Source: Mucilaginibacter sp. (lineage in GTDB: Bacteria > Bacteroidota > Bacteroidia > Sphingobacteriales > Sphingobacteriaceae). Taken from it: a stretch of 56,656 nucleotides of DNA. Of the stretch, positions 29,173-39,399 are shown in pieces. A program made the translations under genes and the position numbers. Position 1 is the stretch's first letter, and the number at the start of each line of letters is the position of its first letter. The DNA lies in the NCBI GenBank assembly GCA_028288085.1, contig JAQBOK010000379.1:1-56656 (forward strand), in the 5' to 3' direction. The notes beneath the pieces are model-generated. The model searched no databases. It was not told where the DNA came from and saw nothing but the letters and a program-made list of their open reading frames with translations.

Positions 29173-30687
29173 ATGAAAATTAAATCATTCCCCATTCTGA
29201 CAGTGTTAAGTATACTTGTACAGACATGTTATGCCAATGCGAATACTCATTTCATAAAAAGCCCTTCTATCTTTTTAAATTCAGATACTGTAACTATCAA
29301 CGTAAAAAGTGCAGGGGCAGTTGGAAACGGAACCCAGGATGATTATGCAGCTATTACAAAGGCATTAAACCAAACGACGGGTCCGGCCAAGATCCATTTT
29401 ACAGCCGGGAGTTACCTTATATCCCAGGCTTTGGCCACCAATCATGATGGAACTATTTTTGTGTTTGATAAAAATGCAAAATTGATAATTCAGGATGGTG
29501 CTAATGGGGGCATAATATTAAGAAACAATAATTGCCAGGTTATAGGTGGTTTTTTTCAAGGAAATGGCCAATCATCCAAAGAGCTTAGGAAAGGGTATGG
29601 AGTAATGCTAACGGGAGTTTCCAATTGTAAGGTATTAAACTCCACTTTCGACAAGATTAGCGGCGTAAGTATATTCCTCATAAATAAAGGGCCGAGCGGA
29701 TGTAATCAATGTTTAGTAAAAGGTAATTTTATTAGAGAGCCTGCATTTAGCAGAACTATTGTGCAAGATGCGGCAGGCATTATGGTAGGCTATTCCGGAA
29801 CAGGATATTTCCACACCAACAATATTATAGCAAATAATTCTGTTGATGGAAATGAAACCATAGCACACGGAATAGCAATGATTACTCATGGAAAGGGCAA
29901 CACTGTAACCGGAAATACTGTGAAAAATTGCCTCAGATATGGCATTGTGCTATATGAGTCAAGTAATGAAGCCGGAACACTTACCAATAACAATGTATCC
30001 TATAATACTGTACAAAATATAGGCACTCCAGCTGGCGTTCCCTCCTCTCCTTACGGAATGGGAATATATTTGATGACCAGCAGTTACTCTACTGTGAAAG
30101 GAAATAAAGTAACTCATTGTCTGGTAAATACAAATAACAGTGAAACCTTACCAAGTGGTGCAATTGCTTTAAATGGATCCACCCATTGTACTGTTGACAG
30201 TAATATAATAACGGATTCGCACCGATACGGAATCGCCTGTTCTATGGCTTACAATTCAAGTATAACCAACAACGTAATTGACGGAGTAGGAGAATCCGGT
30301 ATTTATCTTATCAATACAGCTTTTAACGTTGTTAAAATGAATACTATTAAAAATGTCACTGTATACGGAATTAAAGGATTATTTGGGAATACAAGCCGCG
30401 CTAATTATGCAGCGCAGATAAAAAATGGATTTACAGAGTATCAGAATTTGTCAACGGGACAAGGGGTTGAAATTTCAGATAACAAAATAGATGGTTCAAA
30501 AGTAAAAACAATAAGATTTACGGGGGAAGACCCAGACCCAAAAACAAACTATTCGGGCAACAAACTGAATAAAATATCAATACATAACAACACTATAACA
30601 GGATCTTCAGACCCGAAGAACAGTATTAGTTTGGATAAAGCAGATGAGAATGGTGGAAATAAAGTAAGTAATAACAAGTATCAATAG
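29173..30687 (+). CDS. secreted right-handed beta-helix protein (pectate-lyase-3-like)
   Basis: A 504-residue exported protein with a signal peptide at about residues 1-24 (ending near TCYANA). It begins with the Pectate_lyase_3-type motif VKSAGAVGNGTQDDYAAI near residue 48, then about 15 parallel beta-helix turns rich in Asn and Gly (for example GNTVKNCLRYGIVLYESSN, DSNIITDSHRYGIACS). This fold is shared by polysaccharide lyases, hydrolases, epimerases and phage depolymerases. It is the only plus-strand gene inside the polysaccharide locus and has its own upstream gap and a strong terminator. It may cleave or modify the polymer made by the neighbouring genes. Catalytic residues cannot be assigned by eye. 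Confidence 0.82.
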   Translation: MKIKSFPILTVLSILVQTCYANANTHFIKSPSIFLNSDTVTINVKSAGAVGNGTQDDYAAITKALNQTTGPAKIHFTAGSYLISQALATNHDGTIFVFDKNAKLIIQDGANGGIILRNNNCQVIGGFFQGNGQSSKELRKGYGVMLTGVSNCKVLNSTFDKISGVSIFLINKGPSGCNQCLVKGNFIREPAFSRTIVQDAAGIMVGYSGTGYFHTNNIIANNSVDGNETIAHGIAMITHGKGNTVTGNTVKNCLRYGIVLYESSNEAGTLTNNNVSYNTVQNIGTPAGVPSSPYGMGIYLMTSSYSTVKGNKVTHCLVNTNNSETLPSGAIALNGSTHCTVDSNIITDSHRYGIACSMAYNSSITNNVIDGVGESGIYLINTAFNVVKMNTIKNVTVYGIKGLFGNTSRANYAAQIKNGFTEYQNLSTGQGVEISDNKIDGSKVKTIRFTGEDPDPKTNYSGNKLNKISIHNNTITGSSDPKNSISLDKADENGGNKVSNNKYQ

Positions 30688-30748
30688 CAAGACATAATAA
30701 CCAAAAGCAGTTGGCGCCAACACGTAACTAATTGTAATTCAAATGGAT

Positions 30749-30790
30749 ACAAAAAAGAAAATTGAAATAGATTTCAATTTTCTTTTTTGT
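30749..30790. terminator. long perfect hairpin terminator
   Basis: A 20-bp uninterrupted stem (30749-30768 with 30771-30790) has A runs on one arm and T runs on the other. It can therefore end transcripts from the beta-helix gene (stop 62 bases before) and any read-through from the minus strand. Confidence 0.8.
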
Positions 30791-30854
30791 CAGAAGAAAT
30801 TAATAAGCAAAGGAGAAAAAGAGTTTCCGGCCATCTTTGAGATCTAACTATTAT

Positions 30855-30880
30855 AAAAAAAGCCAGACTCGCGTCCAGCT
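30855..30880 (-). terminator. rho-independent terminator of the upstream polysaccharide operon
   Basis: On the minus strand AGCTGGAC, GCGA loop, GTCTGGCT (8-bp stem with two G-T pairs) then seven T. It lies about 70 bases after the stop of the GT4 gene at 30951. Confidence 0.78.
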
Positions 30881-30950
30881 TTAGTTGTCGTTCACAGATC
30901 GTATTACTAACAAGTTACACTCCTGCAGAGCCCCACTATATTTGGCATCA

Positions 30951-32090
30951 TTACGATTGAAATACTTTCAAAAAATTATGGGCAAAGTCTTGTATTCTTT
31001 GCTCATAATTATCAAATACAGGTTTAGCGATATTATCCCCGTTCAATAAAAATGAGTTCATGATTTTTGATAATTCATCAATTGAATCCGGGCTGAAATA
31101 AAATGCTTTTTCTCCCATTTGTTCAACGTGTACATCAATGTTTGAGCAAATCACCTGTTTTTGAAGCGTTTTTGCATCTTCAATAATTGTACTCCATCCT
31201 TCAAATTTACTGGGTTGTATAATTGCTAGGCAGCCTCTAAGTAATCCCAATTGATCTTCCCTTGGTATCAATCCCAATATCTTTGCCTCATTTTTCAAAT
31301 CATTATCTTCAATAAAGCTTGTCAGTGTTCCAAAAAATGCCGGGTCCCTGTAATCTTCCGTTTTACCTGTAAGATATACTGTAAAGTTTATTTTAGATTT
31401 TTTCAACACCTTAATTGCTTCCAAAACAGCCATATGGTTTTTATGAGCATAAAACTGGTTGGAGACCAAAAAATAAGGGGTCGAAATTGAATATTTATCC
31501 ACAAGCTTTGAATAATCTGTTAGTGGAAAATCCTGTATCATTGATACAAATGGCATAACCTGTGTCTTGGTTTTGCCCTGCTTTAAATTATAAAATTTCT
31601 TATAGTGGCTGTAAGCATCATTGCTTGACAGCACAATCACGTCGCAATTATTAATAATTTGTTTAAACCTTGTTTCACGCAATAACAAATTCCTCTTCGA
31701 AAAAAACCCAGGATAAAACTTATGCTGAAAATCAGGTATCCAGGACGCTATTGTGCAGTTCTTAAATTCCGACCTCACCGGTAGATCCATTACCGGAAAA
31801 AGTCCATCAAGATTATATTGTTTTACGATGGGCTGTACCAGGATATTTTTCCTTAAAATAATTGAGGCCAGGTATTTTAATTTTTTGTTTTTATTATAAT
31901 TAATTTCTGTGATGGTTAAATGTTTATACTTATAAAAATCCAGATACTTTTTACAATTTTCAGCATATAGCAGCAATATTTCAGGTTGCTCTTCATCACT
32001 TAAATAGCCCAGGCTTTTTACTATGCTCGCCAGGTAGTAAGCTACTCCAACATCATCATTAACTAATAAAATCCCTATCTTCTTTCTCAT
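30951..32090 (-). CDS. GT4 family glycosyltransferase
   Basis: A 379-residue GT-B glycosyltransferase. The C-terminal half is clear: YFLVSNQFYAHKNHMAVLEA, VYLTGKTEDYRDP, ILGLIPREDQLGLLRGC and the donor-site segment PSKFEGWSTIIEDAKTL. The N-terminal WIPDFQHKFYPGFFS is typical of mannosyl- and galactosyltransferases of this group. It is the last gene of the long minus-strand run that begins at wza, and a terminator follows it. It should transfer a hexose from a nucleotide donor to the lipid-linked repeat unit; the sugar is unknown. Confidence 0.88.
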   Translation of the reverse strand: MRKKIGILLVNDDVGVAYYLASIVKSLGYLSDEEQPEILLLYAENCKKYLDFYKYKHLTITEINYNKNKKLKYLASIILRKNILVQPIVKQYNLDGLFPVMDLPVRSEFKNCTIASWIPDFQHKFYPGFFSKRNLLLRETRFKQIINNCDVIVLSSNDAYSHYKKFYNLKQGKTKTQVMPFVSMIQDFPLTDYSKLVDKYSISTPYFLVSNQFYAHKNHMAVLEAIKVLKKSKINFTVYLTGKTEDYRDPAFFGTLTSFIEDNDLKNEAKILGLIPREDQLGLLRGCLAIIQPSKFEGWSTIIEDAKTLQKQVICSNIDVHVEQMGEKAFYFSPDSIDELSKIMNSFLLNGDNIAKPVFDNYEQRIQDFAHNFLKVFQS

Positions 32091-32183
32091 GTTATTTTGC
32101 TGCGTCTTATTATAAGCAGCCAGTTACAACCTGGCGCTTTATTTATTTTAAATTTAGTATTTGAAGGTAAACTCAAATATTAA

Positions 32184-33122
32184 TTACACACTCATTTTAA
32201 AATCTAACTGTTGTCCTATCAGGGTTTTAATACCCTCGTCTATGCTCACTTTAGGCTCCCATCCTGTGAAGTTTTTTAACTTAGAAATATCTGCTAATAA
32301 ATGCATACGTTCAGTTTTTCTCACTCTTAAAGGATCTACTTCAATTATAATTTCTTCATTTAACTGCCTGCTAAACGCGTCAACAATTTCGACAACAGAA
32401 TATTCTATTCCCCTGCCTAAATTAAAAACATCTATGCCTTTATCAAATTTATTCATCAGCATATCTACTGCGGCAGACATATCTGTGGTATGAATAAAAT
32501 CTCTTTTTGGCTCAAGGTTGCCCAATTTAATAGTCCGTATACCACTATTTAATTGATCCTGTATAGCAGGTATAAGGTGAGGGTTGGTTTCATTTGGCCC
32601 AAAAGCGTTAAAGAATCTGCATATTACTGTTGGTATGCCAGTAGCTAGATGAAATTCATTGCATAAATACTCCCCTGTAAGCTTTGATAACCCATATATA
32701 TCTAATGGCCCGGTTGCACCTTCCTCGACATATGCATCATTCAGTATTGGGTATACCGCAGCTGTTGATGCAAAGAAAACCTTTTCGATACTTTTTGCCT
32801 CTTTACATGCATCCAGTATATTTTTAGTCCCATTTATATTAATCTCCGAAGATTCAAATGGATGTTGATTACAATAGGGAATAAAATGTATGGCAGCAAG
32901 GTGAATAACCCATTGAGGCTGGACATTTTGAATAATCTTTGCAATGCTTGCCTTGTTTCGAATGTCTTCTTCAAAAAACATATCATCATTTATTGTGATG
33001 TAATTCTTGTTTCCAAAAGAAAGATTATCTATCACAAATAATTCATGCCCTTTATTTTTTAAATGATTAAAAAGTGTTGAACCTATAAAGCCTGTTGCCC
33101 CGGTAATTAAAATTCTTTTCAT
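32184..33122 (-). CDS. NAD-dependent nucleotide-sugar epimerase/dehydratase (extended SDR)
   Basis: A 312-residue extended SDR. NAD motif TGATGFIGS (residues 7-15), HLAAIHFIPYC, catalytic Ser/Thr in FASTAAVYP, and Tyr/Lys in DIYGLSK. The substrate side has CRFFNAFGPNE, PKRDFIHTTDM and a late Arg-rich substrate-binding stretch (RVRKTERMHLLAD). The pattern is that of UDP-glucose/UDP-GlcNAc 4-epimerase-like or 4-keto-reductase enzymes. It probably supplies a Gal-type or 6-deoxy sugar donor for the polymer. Length is typical; the product cannot be fixed. Confidence 0.85.
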   Translation of the reverse strand: MKRILITGATGFIGSTLFNHLKNKGHELFVIDNLSFGNKNYITINDDMFFEEDIRNKASIAKIIQNVQPQWVIHLAAIHFIPYCNQHPFESSEININGTKNILDACKEAKSIEKVFFASTAAVYPILNDAYVEEGATGPLDIYGLSKLTGEYLCNEFHLATGIPTVICRFFNAFGPNETNPHLIPAIQDQLNSGIRTIKLGNLEPKRDFIHTTDMSAAVDMLMNKFDKGIDVFNLGRGIEYSVVEIVDAFSRQLNEEIIIEVDPLRVRKTERMHLLADISKLKNFTGWEPKVSIDEGIKTLIGQQLDFKMSV

Positions 33123-33366
33123 AGATAATATTCATTTAGTCCGGCTAGTAATGTAACCAGATCTTTTCTGTTTTTATTTTAATATATTAAGTGTTAAAGT
33201 ACATGACAAATATGACTGCTATAACAATAGCTATCATATGAAGTGGATTAAAAGATTCAGTAAATATTTTGACGGTTAAAAAATGACGGGATTCAAATGG
33301 CGACAATGGGGCAATAAAAATAAAATTCATATCTATAAGAGATCAGCCTTTCTATTCAAAATCATT

Positions 33367-34071
33367 TTACTGGGTAAGTACTATCAGAGAATATCCACCA
33401 ATTAAACGGACAGAGAAATCTGGCTGAACTTTAAATAATACTTTTCTAAAAAGGTTAGCAACTTTTGTTTTTATACTTTTTTTAGGTATTCCAGAAGATA
33501 TTGGTGTGTAAAAATAATCAAGAATTGCCTGACCAGTATCTGAAAGAGTTGCCAACGCCGTATCTTTAGTAAAAAAATGTATATGTCCAACACTTCTTCT
33601 GGATTCAATGAGCTTATTTCGCAAAAGCGCACTTGCGTGTAACTCTAATGGAATATGATAAATTTTGTAAGTCGCTTTCTTACTACATTGTTTTATGAAA
33701 TCAATATAGTTATCCACATGCTCAAAAACATCCATCACCAAACATAAATCAAAAAAAGCGTTCTCTTTAGCTAATAAATCCTCCTTATAAAATTTAATCT
33801 TTTCGTTTGCTCTTTGCTTTGATAACTCATAGGCATCTGGTGAAATGTCATACCCCTCGAAACTGACACTTTTATCTTTTATTAAATTCTGCAATTGAAC
33901 TAAAATTTCTCCGGCACCGCAACCAATTTCTACTACTTTTTTAGGTTCAATAGTATTGCGCCTAATTATTTTAAAAACTTGTTCTGCTTTCCAAGGCGAA
34001 TCCTCAACATGCCAGGTATTATTGTTTTTAAGATAATCAGAGTTTTTTGAAGTATATAATTCTTTCTGCAT
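33367..34071 (-). CDS. class I SAM-dependent methyltransferase
   Basis: A 234-residue methyltransferase. Motif I is KVVEIGCGAGEIL near residue 47, an acidic end of strand 2 appears in FEGYDISPDA, and the post-motif region LCLVMDVFEHVDNY follows, as in Methyltransf_23/11 families. In a polysaccharide locus it may methylate a sugar hydroxyl or a polymer end, which caps chains in some O-antigens. Gaps of more than 220 bases lie on both sides, longer than elsewhere in this operon, so it may have its own promoter. No complete promoter was recognised. Confidence 0.82.
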   Translation of the reverse strand: MQKELYTSKNSDYLKNNNTWHVEDSPWKAEQVFKIIRRNTIEPKKVVEIGCGAGEILVQLQNLIKDKSVSFEGYDISPDAYELSKQRANEKIKFYKEDLLAKENAFFDLCLVMDVFEHVDNYIDFIKQCSKKATYKIYHIPLELHASALLRNKLIESRRSVGHIHFFTKDTALATLSDTGQAILDYFYTPISSGIPKKSIKTKVANLFRKVLFKVQPDFSVRLIGGYSLIVLTQ

Positions 34072-34293
34072 TATTTACTTTTTTAATATTACTGTGATCT
34101 CATTTGTTATACTAACAACTTAAAATGAATAATGATGAGTTAAAATTACAATTATTTTTCTCTATCACATTCCGGATAAATAAAAGTAAAACACAATGGA
34201 AAAAATAGGATTGTCGCTTTAAACTTGCTTCGCTGTATTTTAATTATATATAAATTTAAACTTGTGAATTATTTGGTAATTTTTTAATCTAAG

Positions 34294-34908
34294 TTACTTA
34301 TTTAAATGCTTCACCACTTTTGCAGGGTTGCCTGCTACTACTGTATAAGGAGGCACATCTTTTGTTACAACGCTTCTGGCACCTACAATAGCGCCTTCGC
34401 CTACAGTTACCCCTTTTAATATCATGGCGTCAACACCAATCCATGCATGATCACATATTCTAATTGGTTTTGAATTAACAACGTCCAGATTTTTATTCTT
34501 TAGATAATTACCACGCTCATTAATAAAATCCTTGTAAGTCTGTCTAATATCATCATCACGATCCGAGACATCAAGAGAGTGCGAATCATGGTCATAAAAG
34601 GTGACTCCCCAGGCAACCAATATATCATTACCAAGGCTTATTGATGTTTTTGCTATTATTGTTGAGTTGCCAATGTAAACCCTATCTCCTATTGATACTT
34701 TTGCATCTGGTGTTTCAAGAATGATTTGAACCCCTAAAAGACATTCTTTACCAATTAGGATTTTATTGTTTTGTTTTCCCGATATGCGATTTTTAACTAT
34801 CTTAAAATTAGGCAGAAACCGGGCAGAAGAATCTGCTTGCAATGCATGCTTATACCTTCTTTGCACACCTATTATTTTGTTCAGTATATAGTTTAATAAT
34901 TTACTCAT
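34294..34908 (-). CDS. hexapeptide-repeat acyltransferase (first of a paralogous pair)
   Basis: A 204-residue left-handed beta-helix acetyltransferase, cytosolic. Hexapeptide repeats run from about residue 45 ([13 protein letters not shown]) to the end, with the active-site-like His in [10 protein letters not shown] and the family tail [20 protein letters not shown] and NPAKVVKHL. It resembles Maa/NodL/WbbJ-type sugar O-acetyltransferases. Its first eight bases overlap the end of the upstream paralogue. It probably O- or N-acetylates a sugar of the repeat unit; the acceptor is unknown. Confidence 0.86.
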   Translation of the reverse strand: MSKLLNYILNKIIGVQRRYKHALQADSSARFLPNFKIVKNRISGKQNNKILIGKECLLGVQIILETPDAKVSIGDRVYIGNSTIIAKTSISLGNDILVAWGVTFYDHDSHSLDVSDRDDDIRQTYKDFINERGNYLKNKNLDVVNSKPIRICDHAWIGVDAMILKGVTVGEGAIVGARSVVTKDVPPYTVVAGNPAKVVKHLNK

Positions 34909-35503
34909 GTTTATTATTAGTAGTAATTGTTTTTATAACTTTTGCAGGATTCCCTACCGCAATGCAATTTGGTGGAACATCTTTTGTTACTACACTTCCC
35001 GCACCAATAATAGCACCCCTGCCAATTTTAACTCCCTTAAATATTATGGAATTAAATCCGATCCAAACATCGTCTTCAATAATAATTTGTTTCTCATTTA
35101 AATCTAAACCTTCTGTAGGGTGACCATTTTTTAGCATGTATTTAAAATGCTCATGTCGAAGTATTGGATCTGTTGGATGAGAATTATTATCATGAATATT
35201 AACACCATGAGAAATTAATACCCTATCACCAATTTCAATATTTTTAGCCGACCATATATAAGTATTATGGCCTACATAACAATCTTCACCAATTTGTATG
35301 TTGCCACCATGCCCAAAAACCATAAAATGGCCCCTTATTTGTGAATTAGGTCCAATTTTAATACAGTCTTTAGTACGTGCATTGTGAAATTTTGCGCTCC
35401 AGTAAATAACAGCACTACTCGCGATTGTGGCACGTCTTTTGGATAATATTTTTTTTATAAAAAAACCTGATCCATAAACAATATTCCTAAGCAAACTGAA
35501 CAT
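34901..35503 (-). CDS. hexapeptide-repeat acyltransferase (second of the pair)
   Basis: A 200-residue left-handed beta-helix acetyltransferase. It shares with its neighbour the His/Asn loop ([11 protein letters not shown]), [32 protein letters not shown] and NPAKVIK. It has a basic, hydrophobic N-terminus ([14 protein letters not shown]) that may lie against the membrane. It overlaps the next gene by eight bases, which points to coupled translation. Two related acetyltransferases suggest two acetylation sites, or two sugars, in the repeat unit. Confidence 0.86.
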   Translation of the reverse strand: MFSLLRNIVYGSGFFIKKILSKRRATIASSAVIYWSAKFHNARTKDCIKIGPNSQIRGHFMVFGHGGNIQIGEDCYVGHNTYIWSAKNIEIGDRVLISHGVNIHDNNSHPTDPILRHEHFKYMLKNGHPTEGLDLNEKQIIIEDDVWIGFNSIIFKGVKIGRGAIIGAGSVVTKDVPPNCIAVGNPAKVIKTITTNNKHE

Positions 35504-35523
35504 TTTGATTTTTATTATTTGAA

Positions 35524-36669
35524 CTAACTTATGAGCAAATTTTCTAAAAACGTCAACATCTTCCTAACGTGATTTTGCATATTGTGCACATTTAATGTTT
35601 TAAGCTGCCCCGCCTTGGCTATTTGTTTCCTTTTCTCTTCGTTGTTAATTAAATAATTATATTTTTCTATAGCTTCTTCGGGAGATTTATAGGTAACCAC
35701 TTCAACCTCTGGTTCAAAAAGTTCTTCCATATTTTTCCCTGTGTCAGTCAGTAGCAATGATCCGTTGCCGGTAACTTCATACATTCTCATGTTTCCTACA
35801 TACTCACCTGCAATATCAATATGAGCATTAAATACTATTTTGCTTTGCTTAATTGCATCGTGCATGTCTAATCCCCATACCTGCCCATGATTGCGGCTGG
35901 CAAGATCTAAAGGGGCAAACAGCCGGGGCAAATATATCTGAAGGTTACCAGGCCATTCTGAACGATATATATCTTTTAATCTTTCCAAAACGCTTCCCTT
36001 CCCCAATTTAGTGAATAACTGAATATCAGTTTCCTTTATTAATTTATCAAGATAATAATCTCTTTTAGAGTGATAACCCGATAATGAGCCTATGAATGAA
36101 AAAGAAATATCTGCTTCTGTATCAGGTTTTAAGTGCTTTAATATATCGCCGTCAAAAGCAACAGTTACAAGTTCACTCTTAAGACCCTTGCTACGAAAAA
36201 GGTCAACAAAATACATCGTTGAGCTAAAAATTATATCGATATCGTTTAACTTTAAATTTGCTGGTATTGGACAAGCAATCCATGAGGCTATTTTTTTACA
36301 ATATTTATGAGCTTCCTTTATAAAATTACCATAGTAACTAAACATACTGGGTATTAAAAATACATCTGGCTTCATTAGTTTGAGTTGCTCCAATGGAAGA
36401 GTAAACTGCCAGGAAGATTCAGAAAACTCAATATTATTTTCTCTTTCCCATTTTCTTTGTAGCGCTTCATCATTACAAACCAATAAGGAAGCATCATGAC
36501 CCTGTTTTTTAGCATGGCGTGTGTTAGATCCCAACACGCCCATATAATCATCAATTATTAAATCAAGGTGTGAGCTATAGGGTAACTCATCAAAGTTTAT
36601 ATTCTTATATTTATTGTAGAAGTACTTTAGATAATCATTAGTATAACTTGTAAAAAATATTATTTTCAT
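35524..36669 (-). CDS. CgeB-like glycosyltransferase
   Basis: A 381-residue GT-B-like protein of the CgeB / Glyco_trans_1_2 group. The visible C-terminal signature is [19 protein letters not shown], followed by [16 protein letters not shown] and [15 protein letters not shown]; the middle has [20 protein letters not shown]. No signal peptide. Members are found in polysaccharide and spore-coat glycosylation loci. It probably adds one sugar of the repeat unit, but donor and acceptor are unknown. Confidence 0.8.
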   Translation of the reverse strand: MKIIFFTSYTNDYLKYFYNKYKNINFDELPYSSHLDLIIDDYMGVLGSNTRHAKKQGHDASLLVCNDEALQRKWERENNIEFSESSWQFTLPLEQLKLMKPDVFLIPSMFSYYGNFIKEAHKYCKKIASWIACPIPANLKLNDIDIIFSSTMYFVDLFRSKGLKSELVTVAFDGDILKHLKPDTEADISFSFIGSLSGYHSKRDYYLDKLIKETDIQLFTKLGKGSVLERLKDIYRSEWPGNLQIYLPRLFAPLDLASRNHGQVWGLDMHDAIKQSKIVFNAHIDIAGEYVGNMRMYEVTGNGSLLLTDTGKNMEELFEPEVEVVTYKSPEEAIEKYNYLINNEEKRKQIAKAGQLKTLNVHNMQNHVRKMLTFLENLLIS

Positions 36670-36775
36670 CGTATTCTATCTATAAATTATTTCCAGTTCC
36701 AATTTGAAGTTCTAAAGAAATCCATTAAACACTTGTTTTCGATGCGATAATTATCACATCTAATTAATAAAATTT

Positions 36776-38086
36776 TTATGTCGCCTGACTTTTTATAGTA
36801 GGAAAAACATTTCTGCTAATAGCCCTCCTTCTTTTTGAATTCTTCTCCAACAAATAAGACCATATTGGTAAAGTTATTAGTCCGAAAGCAAATAAGCTCG
36901 CAATCAATCCGCTGTTTATTAGCGCAAAAATCCCAAATAAAAGTGAAGCAAATAATGCCTTCATTAAAAAATTATTCCTGCTAAACACCAGAAAATCCAA
37001 ATAAGATAATAAATACCCTACAAGAATCGATTGGAATATTATTCCAAAAAAAGAAAAATCCACATAGGCATCAGCAATAAACATGGCATTAAATGAAACC
37101 TTTTCAAGTCCGCTTGCAACAGCAATATTTGCAGGTATAAACTTATCATCAGAAAACAGATCATGTATTACCCGGATATTTAAGCCATTAGCATATGGAT
37201 AAATACGTGGGTAAAACTCAGGATATAGCTGTAATACTCTATTTGGTTCGTTAAAAATCCTGTTAACTATTAATGATGAAGCCTGTGAAGCACTGCTTGA
37301 TTGGGTGGCAACAATATAAATAAATACAAGTACAGGAACAATCAAACAAAGTAAAACGATGACCTTTTTAAAATTGATTCGGACGTTGAATAAAAGCAGC
37401 AGGAAAAAAAGTAATTGAGTATAATAAACAATAAATGACGACTTGCTTAAATTAGCCAAATAGGCAACACCTAACAAAAAGGCAAACGCGAGACCAAGTA
37501 TTTTAAGAATTAATGACCTTCGTTGAAAAGCCCATCCTATAAAAACAAATGAGATTAATCTTGCAAGGCCTGCAATAGTATAAGTATATAAAGGTGCAAT
37601 CCAGCCTGAAACGCCTCCTTCTGCTCTTAAATCTTTAACGACCTGAGCGTCAGCAAAAGGATTTCTTATTAGAGATAGCAACGATGTGATACCACCATAA
37701 AGAAACAATCCAAGAGCAATTACTACCGTGGTAAATAATACTAGAACCCTTAAAAAACCGGAATTAATTGCAATTTTTTCATGTTTGAGTTTATCTATCC
37801 AATTTACATAATTAGTTCTTTCAATCAGTTTTTTACTATGCCTTTTATTAAATATAAATTTCCCAATAAAAAAACAGACTACAAAAGTAGTCAGCATTTG
37901 TGCTGTTGTTATAGTATAATCCTTCTCAAATAAATTATTATCGTCGTTATATATAAAAAAAGCAGGGCCATAAAATAGTAGGAATAAACCGAAGTATATA
38001 TTAAACAACGACAATTTTACCCCATTTTTTATATAAAGGAGGACAACAACTACCAACAAAACAGCATACAGAACGAAGTATATCAT
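36776..38086 (-). CDS. wzy: O-antigen/exopolysaccharide polymerase Wzy-like
   Basis: A 436-residue integral membrane protein with roughly 10-12 hydrophobic helices and a large polar loop between about residues 270 and 320 (RIFNEPNRVLQLYPEFYPRI, then NGLNIRVIHDLFSDDKF). That layout, together with its place beside a Wzx flippase and among glycosyltransferases, fits the polymerase that joins repeat units in the periplasm. Wzy proteins share little sequence, so the call rests on topology and context. Codon use is AT-rich, as is common for Wzy. It is seven bases from wzx. Confidence 0.72.
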   Translation of the reverse strand: MIYFVLYAVLLVVVVLLYIKNGVKLSLFNIYFGLFLLFYGPAFFIYNDDNNLFEKDYTITTAQMLTTFVVCFFIGKFIFNKRHSKKLIERTNYVNWIDKLKHEKIAINSGFLRVLVLFTTVVIALGLFLYGGITSLLSLIRNPFADAQVVKDLRAEGGVSGWIAPLYTYTIAGLARLISFVFIGWAFQRRSLILKILGLAFAFLLGVAYLANLSKSSFIVYYTQLLFFLLLLFNVRINFKKVIVLLCLIVPVLVFIYIVATQSSSASQASSLIVNRIFNEPNRVLQLYPEFYPRIYPYANGLNIRVIHDLFSDDKFIPANIAVASGLEKVSFNAMFIADAYVDFSFFGIIFQSILVGYLLSYLDFLVFSRNNFLMKALFASLLFGIFALINSGLIASLFAFGLITLPIWSYLLEKNSKRRRAISRNVFPTIKSQAT

Positions 38087-38092
38087 AATTGT

Positions 38093-39376
38093 TTAGATGT
38101 CATAATCGTGTTTTGAAAAATTATATGTTATGTACAGGTTTAACAAACTAAATATGGCATTATTTATTGCAAAAAGTAAAATTGAATAATAAGCACTGCC
38201 GAACAGCCAATGCCCAATGTAAATAAATATAATTCCCGAAACAGCATTTAAGAATTGTATCCTCATATACAACTTTTGTTTTTGTAAAACATAAAATAGA
38301 CTGTTTAACGGTAATGACAAGAAATCAAATATGGTACTTATACATATTATACGGGCAAAATAGCCAGATTGCACCCAATTTTTACCAAACAATATAGAAA
38401 ACAACTGAGGGGAAAAAATAGCAAGGAAACCATAGATTGGCAGTGAAAGAAATATCAACTTTTTGAACGTTGAACGATATAATTGCCTGCAATTGCCCGT
38501 AGCCCTTATAACATCTATAGCATCATTTCGAAAAACGTTACCTATTGAGGAGGTTAAAACAATACTTGGCACTTTAAGCATACGATTGGCCAATGAAAAA
38601 AAGCCAACTGTAGCGGAGTTAAATAAAATTGAAAAAATAATAGGAACTATCTGTTGTGAAGTAGCTAAAGAAAAATCCGAGATGAGCATATATTTCGGAA
38701 AATTGATATATTCCTTTGCCATGGGTTTAAACTCTTTAAGCCGTATCTTTTTTAATAACCCGGATTTATAGATAGTTAAAAACACGGGTATCATAGCCAA
38801 TAACTGACCTATGAGCAAACTGTAGATCAAACCGAATTCCTTTATTCCTATTAAACCGAAAATAATATTGCAGATGGTTGCGCCAGTTACCTGGAGAGTG
38901 TTTGAGAAGGCAATACGCTTGTAAGCCTTGGATCGTTGATTCCAATACTGCAGAGCTGAAAAATTTGCGGCCGAAAAAGTAAACAAAGGTATCAGGTACG
39001 CAACAGGCAGGTGCATAAATTCATTATGCACCAAGGCGTTGAGGCTGGTATTCTTAAAAACGATAATTACAATTAAATAGAATGATGATGCTATAGAGGA
39101 TAAAAGCGTGATTAAGCCAACTACGTTTACAGCTTTTTCATCTTTCTCGGGTAAGCCAACTGCAAATTCATATCTTCCGGTGGTTAAGATCGCCGCAATT
39201 GTAGAAATACTTGTAAATAGAGCCAATATGCCAAAATTGGAAGCAGAAAAAAGCCTCGTTAATATTGGCGAAACGGCAAAAAGTATTAGCTGGCTGGAAA
39301 GTGTACCAAATGCCAGGGTGGATACATTTTTAAAAAAAGGATTAGAGTAAAAGCGATAAAATAATTTCTTAACCAT
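38093..39376 (-). CDS. wzx: Wzx-like repeat-unit flippase
   Basis: A 427-residue polytopic membrane protein of the MOP/PST superfamily with about 12 helices. The N-terminus is characteristic: NVSTLAFGTLSSQLILFAVSPILTRLF (split here from the following SASNFGILALFTS), then GRYEFAVGLPEKDEKAVNVV near residue 70. It moves undecaprenyl-linked repeat units across the inner membrane. It lies directly before wzy in transcription order, with six bases between them. Confidence 0.87.
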   Translation of the reverse strand: MVKKLFYRFYSNPFFKNVSTLAFGTLSSQLILFAVSPILTRLFSASNFGILALFTSISTIAAILTTGRYEFAVGLPEKDEKAVNVVGLITLLSSIASSFYLIVIIVFKNTSLNALVHNEFMHLPVAYLIPLFTFSAANFSALQYWNQRSKAYKRIAFSNTLQVTGATICNIIFGLIGIKEFGLIYSLLIGQLLAMIPVFLTIYKSGLLKKIRLKEFKPMAKEYINFPKYMLISDFSLATSQQIVPIIFSILFNSATVGFFSLANRMLKVPSIVLTSSIGNVFRNDAIDVIRATGNCRQLYRSTFKKLIFLSLPIYGFLAIFSPQLFSILFGKNWVQSGYFARIICISTIFDFLSLPLNSLFYVLQKQKLYMRIQFLNAVSGIIFIYIGHWLFGSAYYSILLFAINNAIFSLLNLYITYNFSKHDYDI

Positions 39377-39399
39377 CGATAGCGTTTATGGAATAAGTA

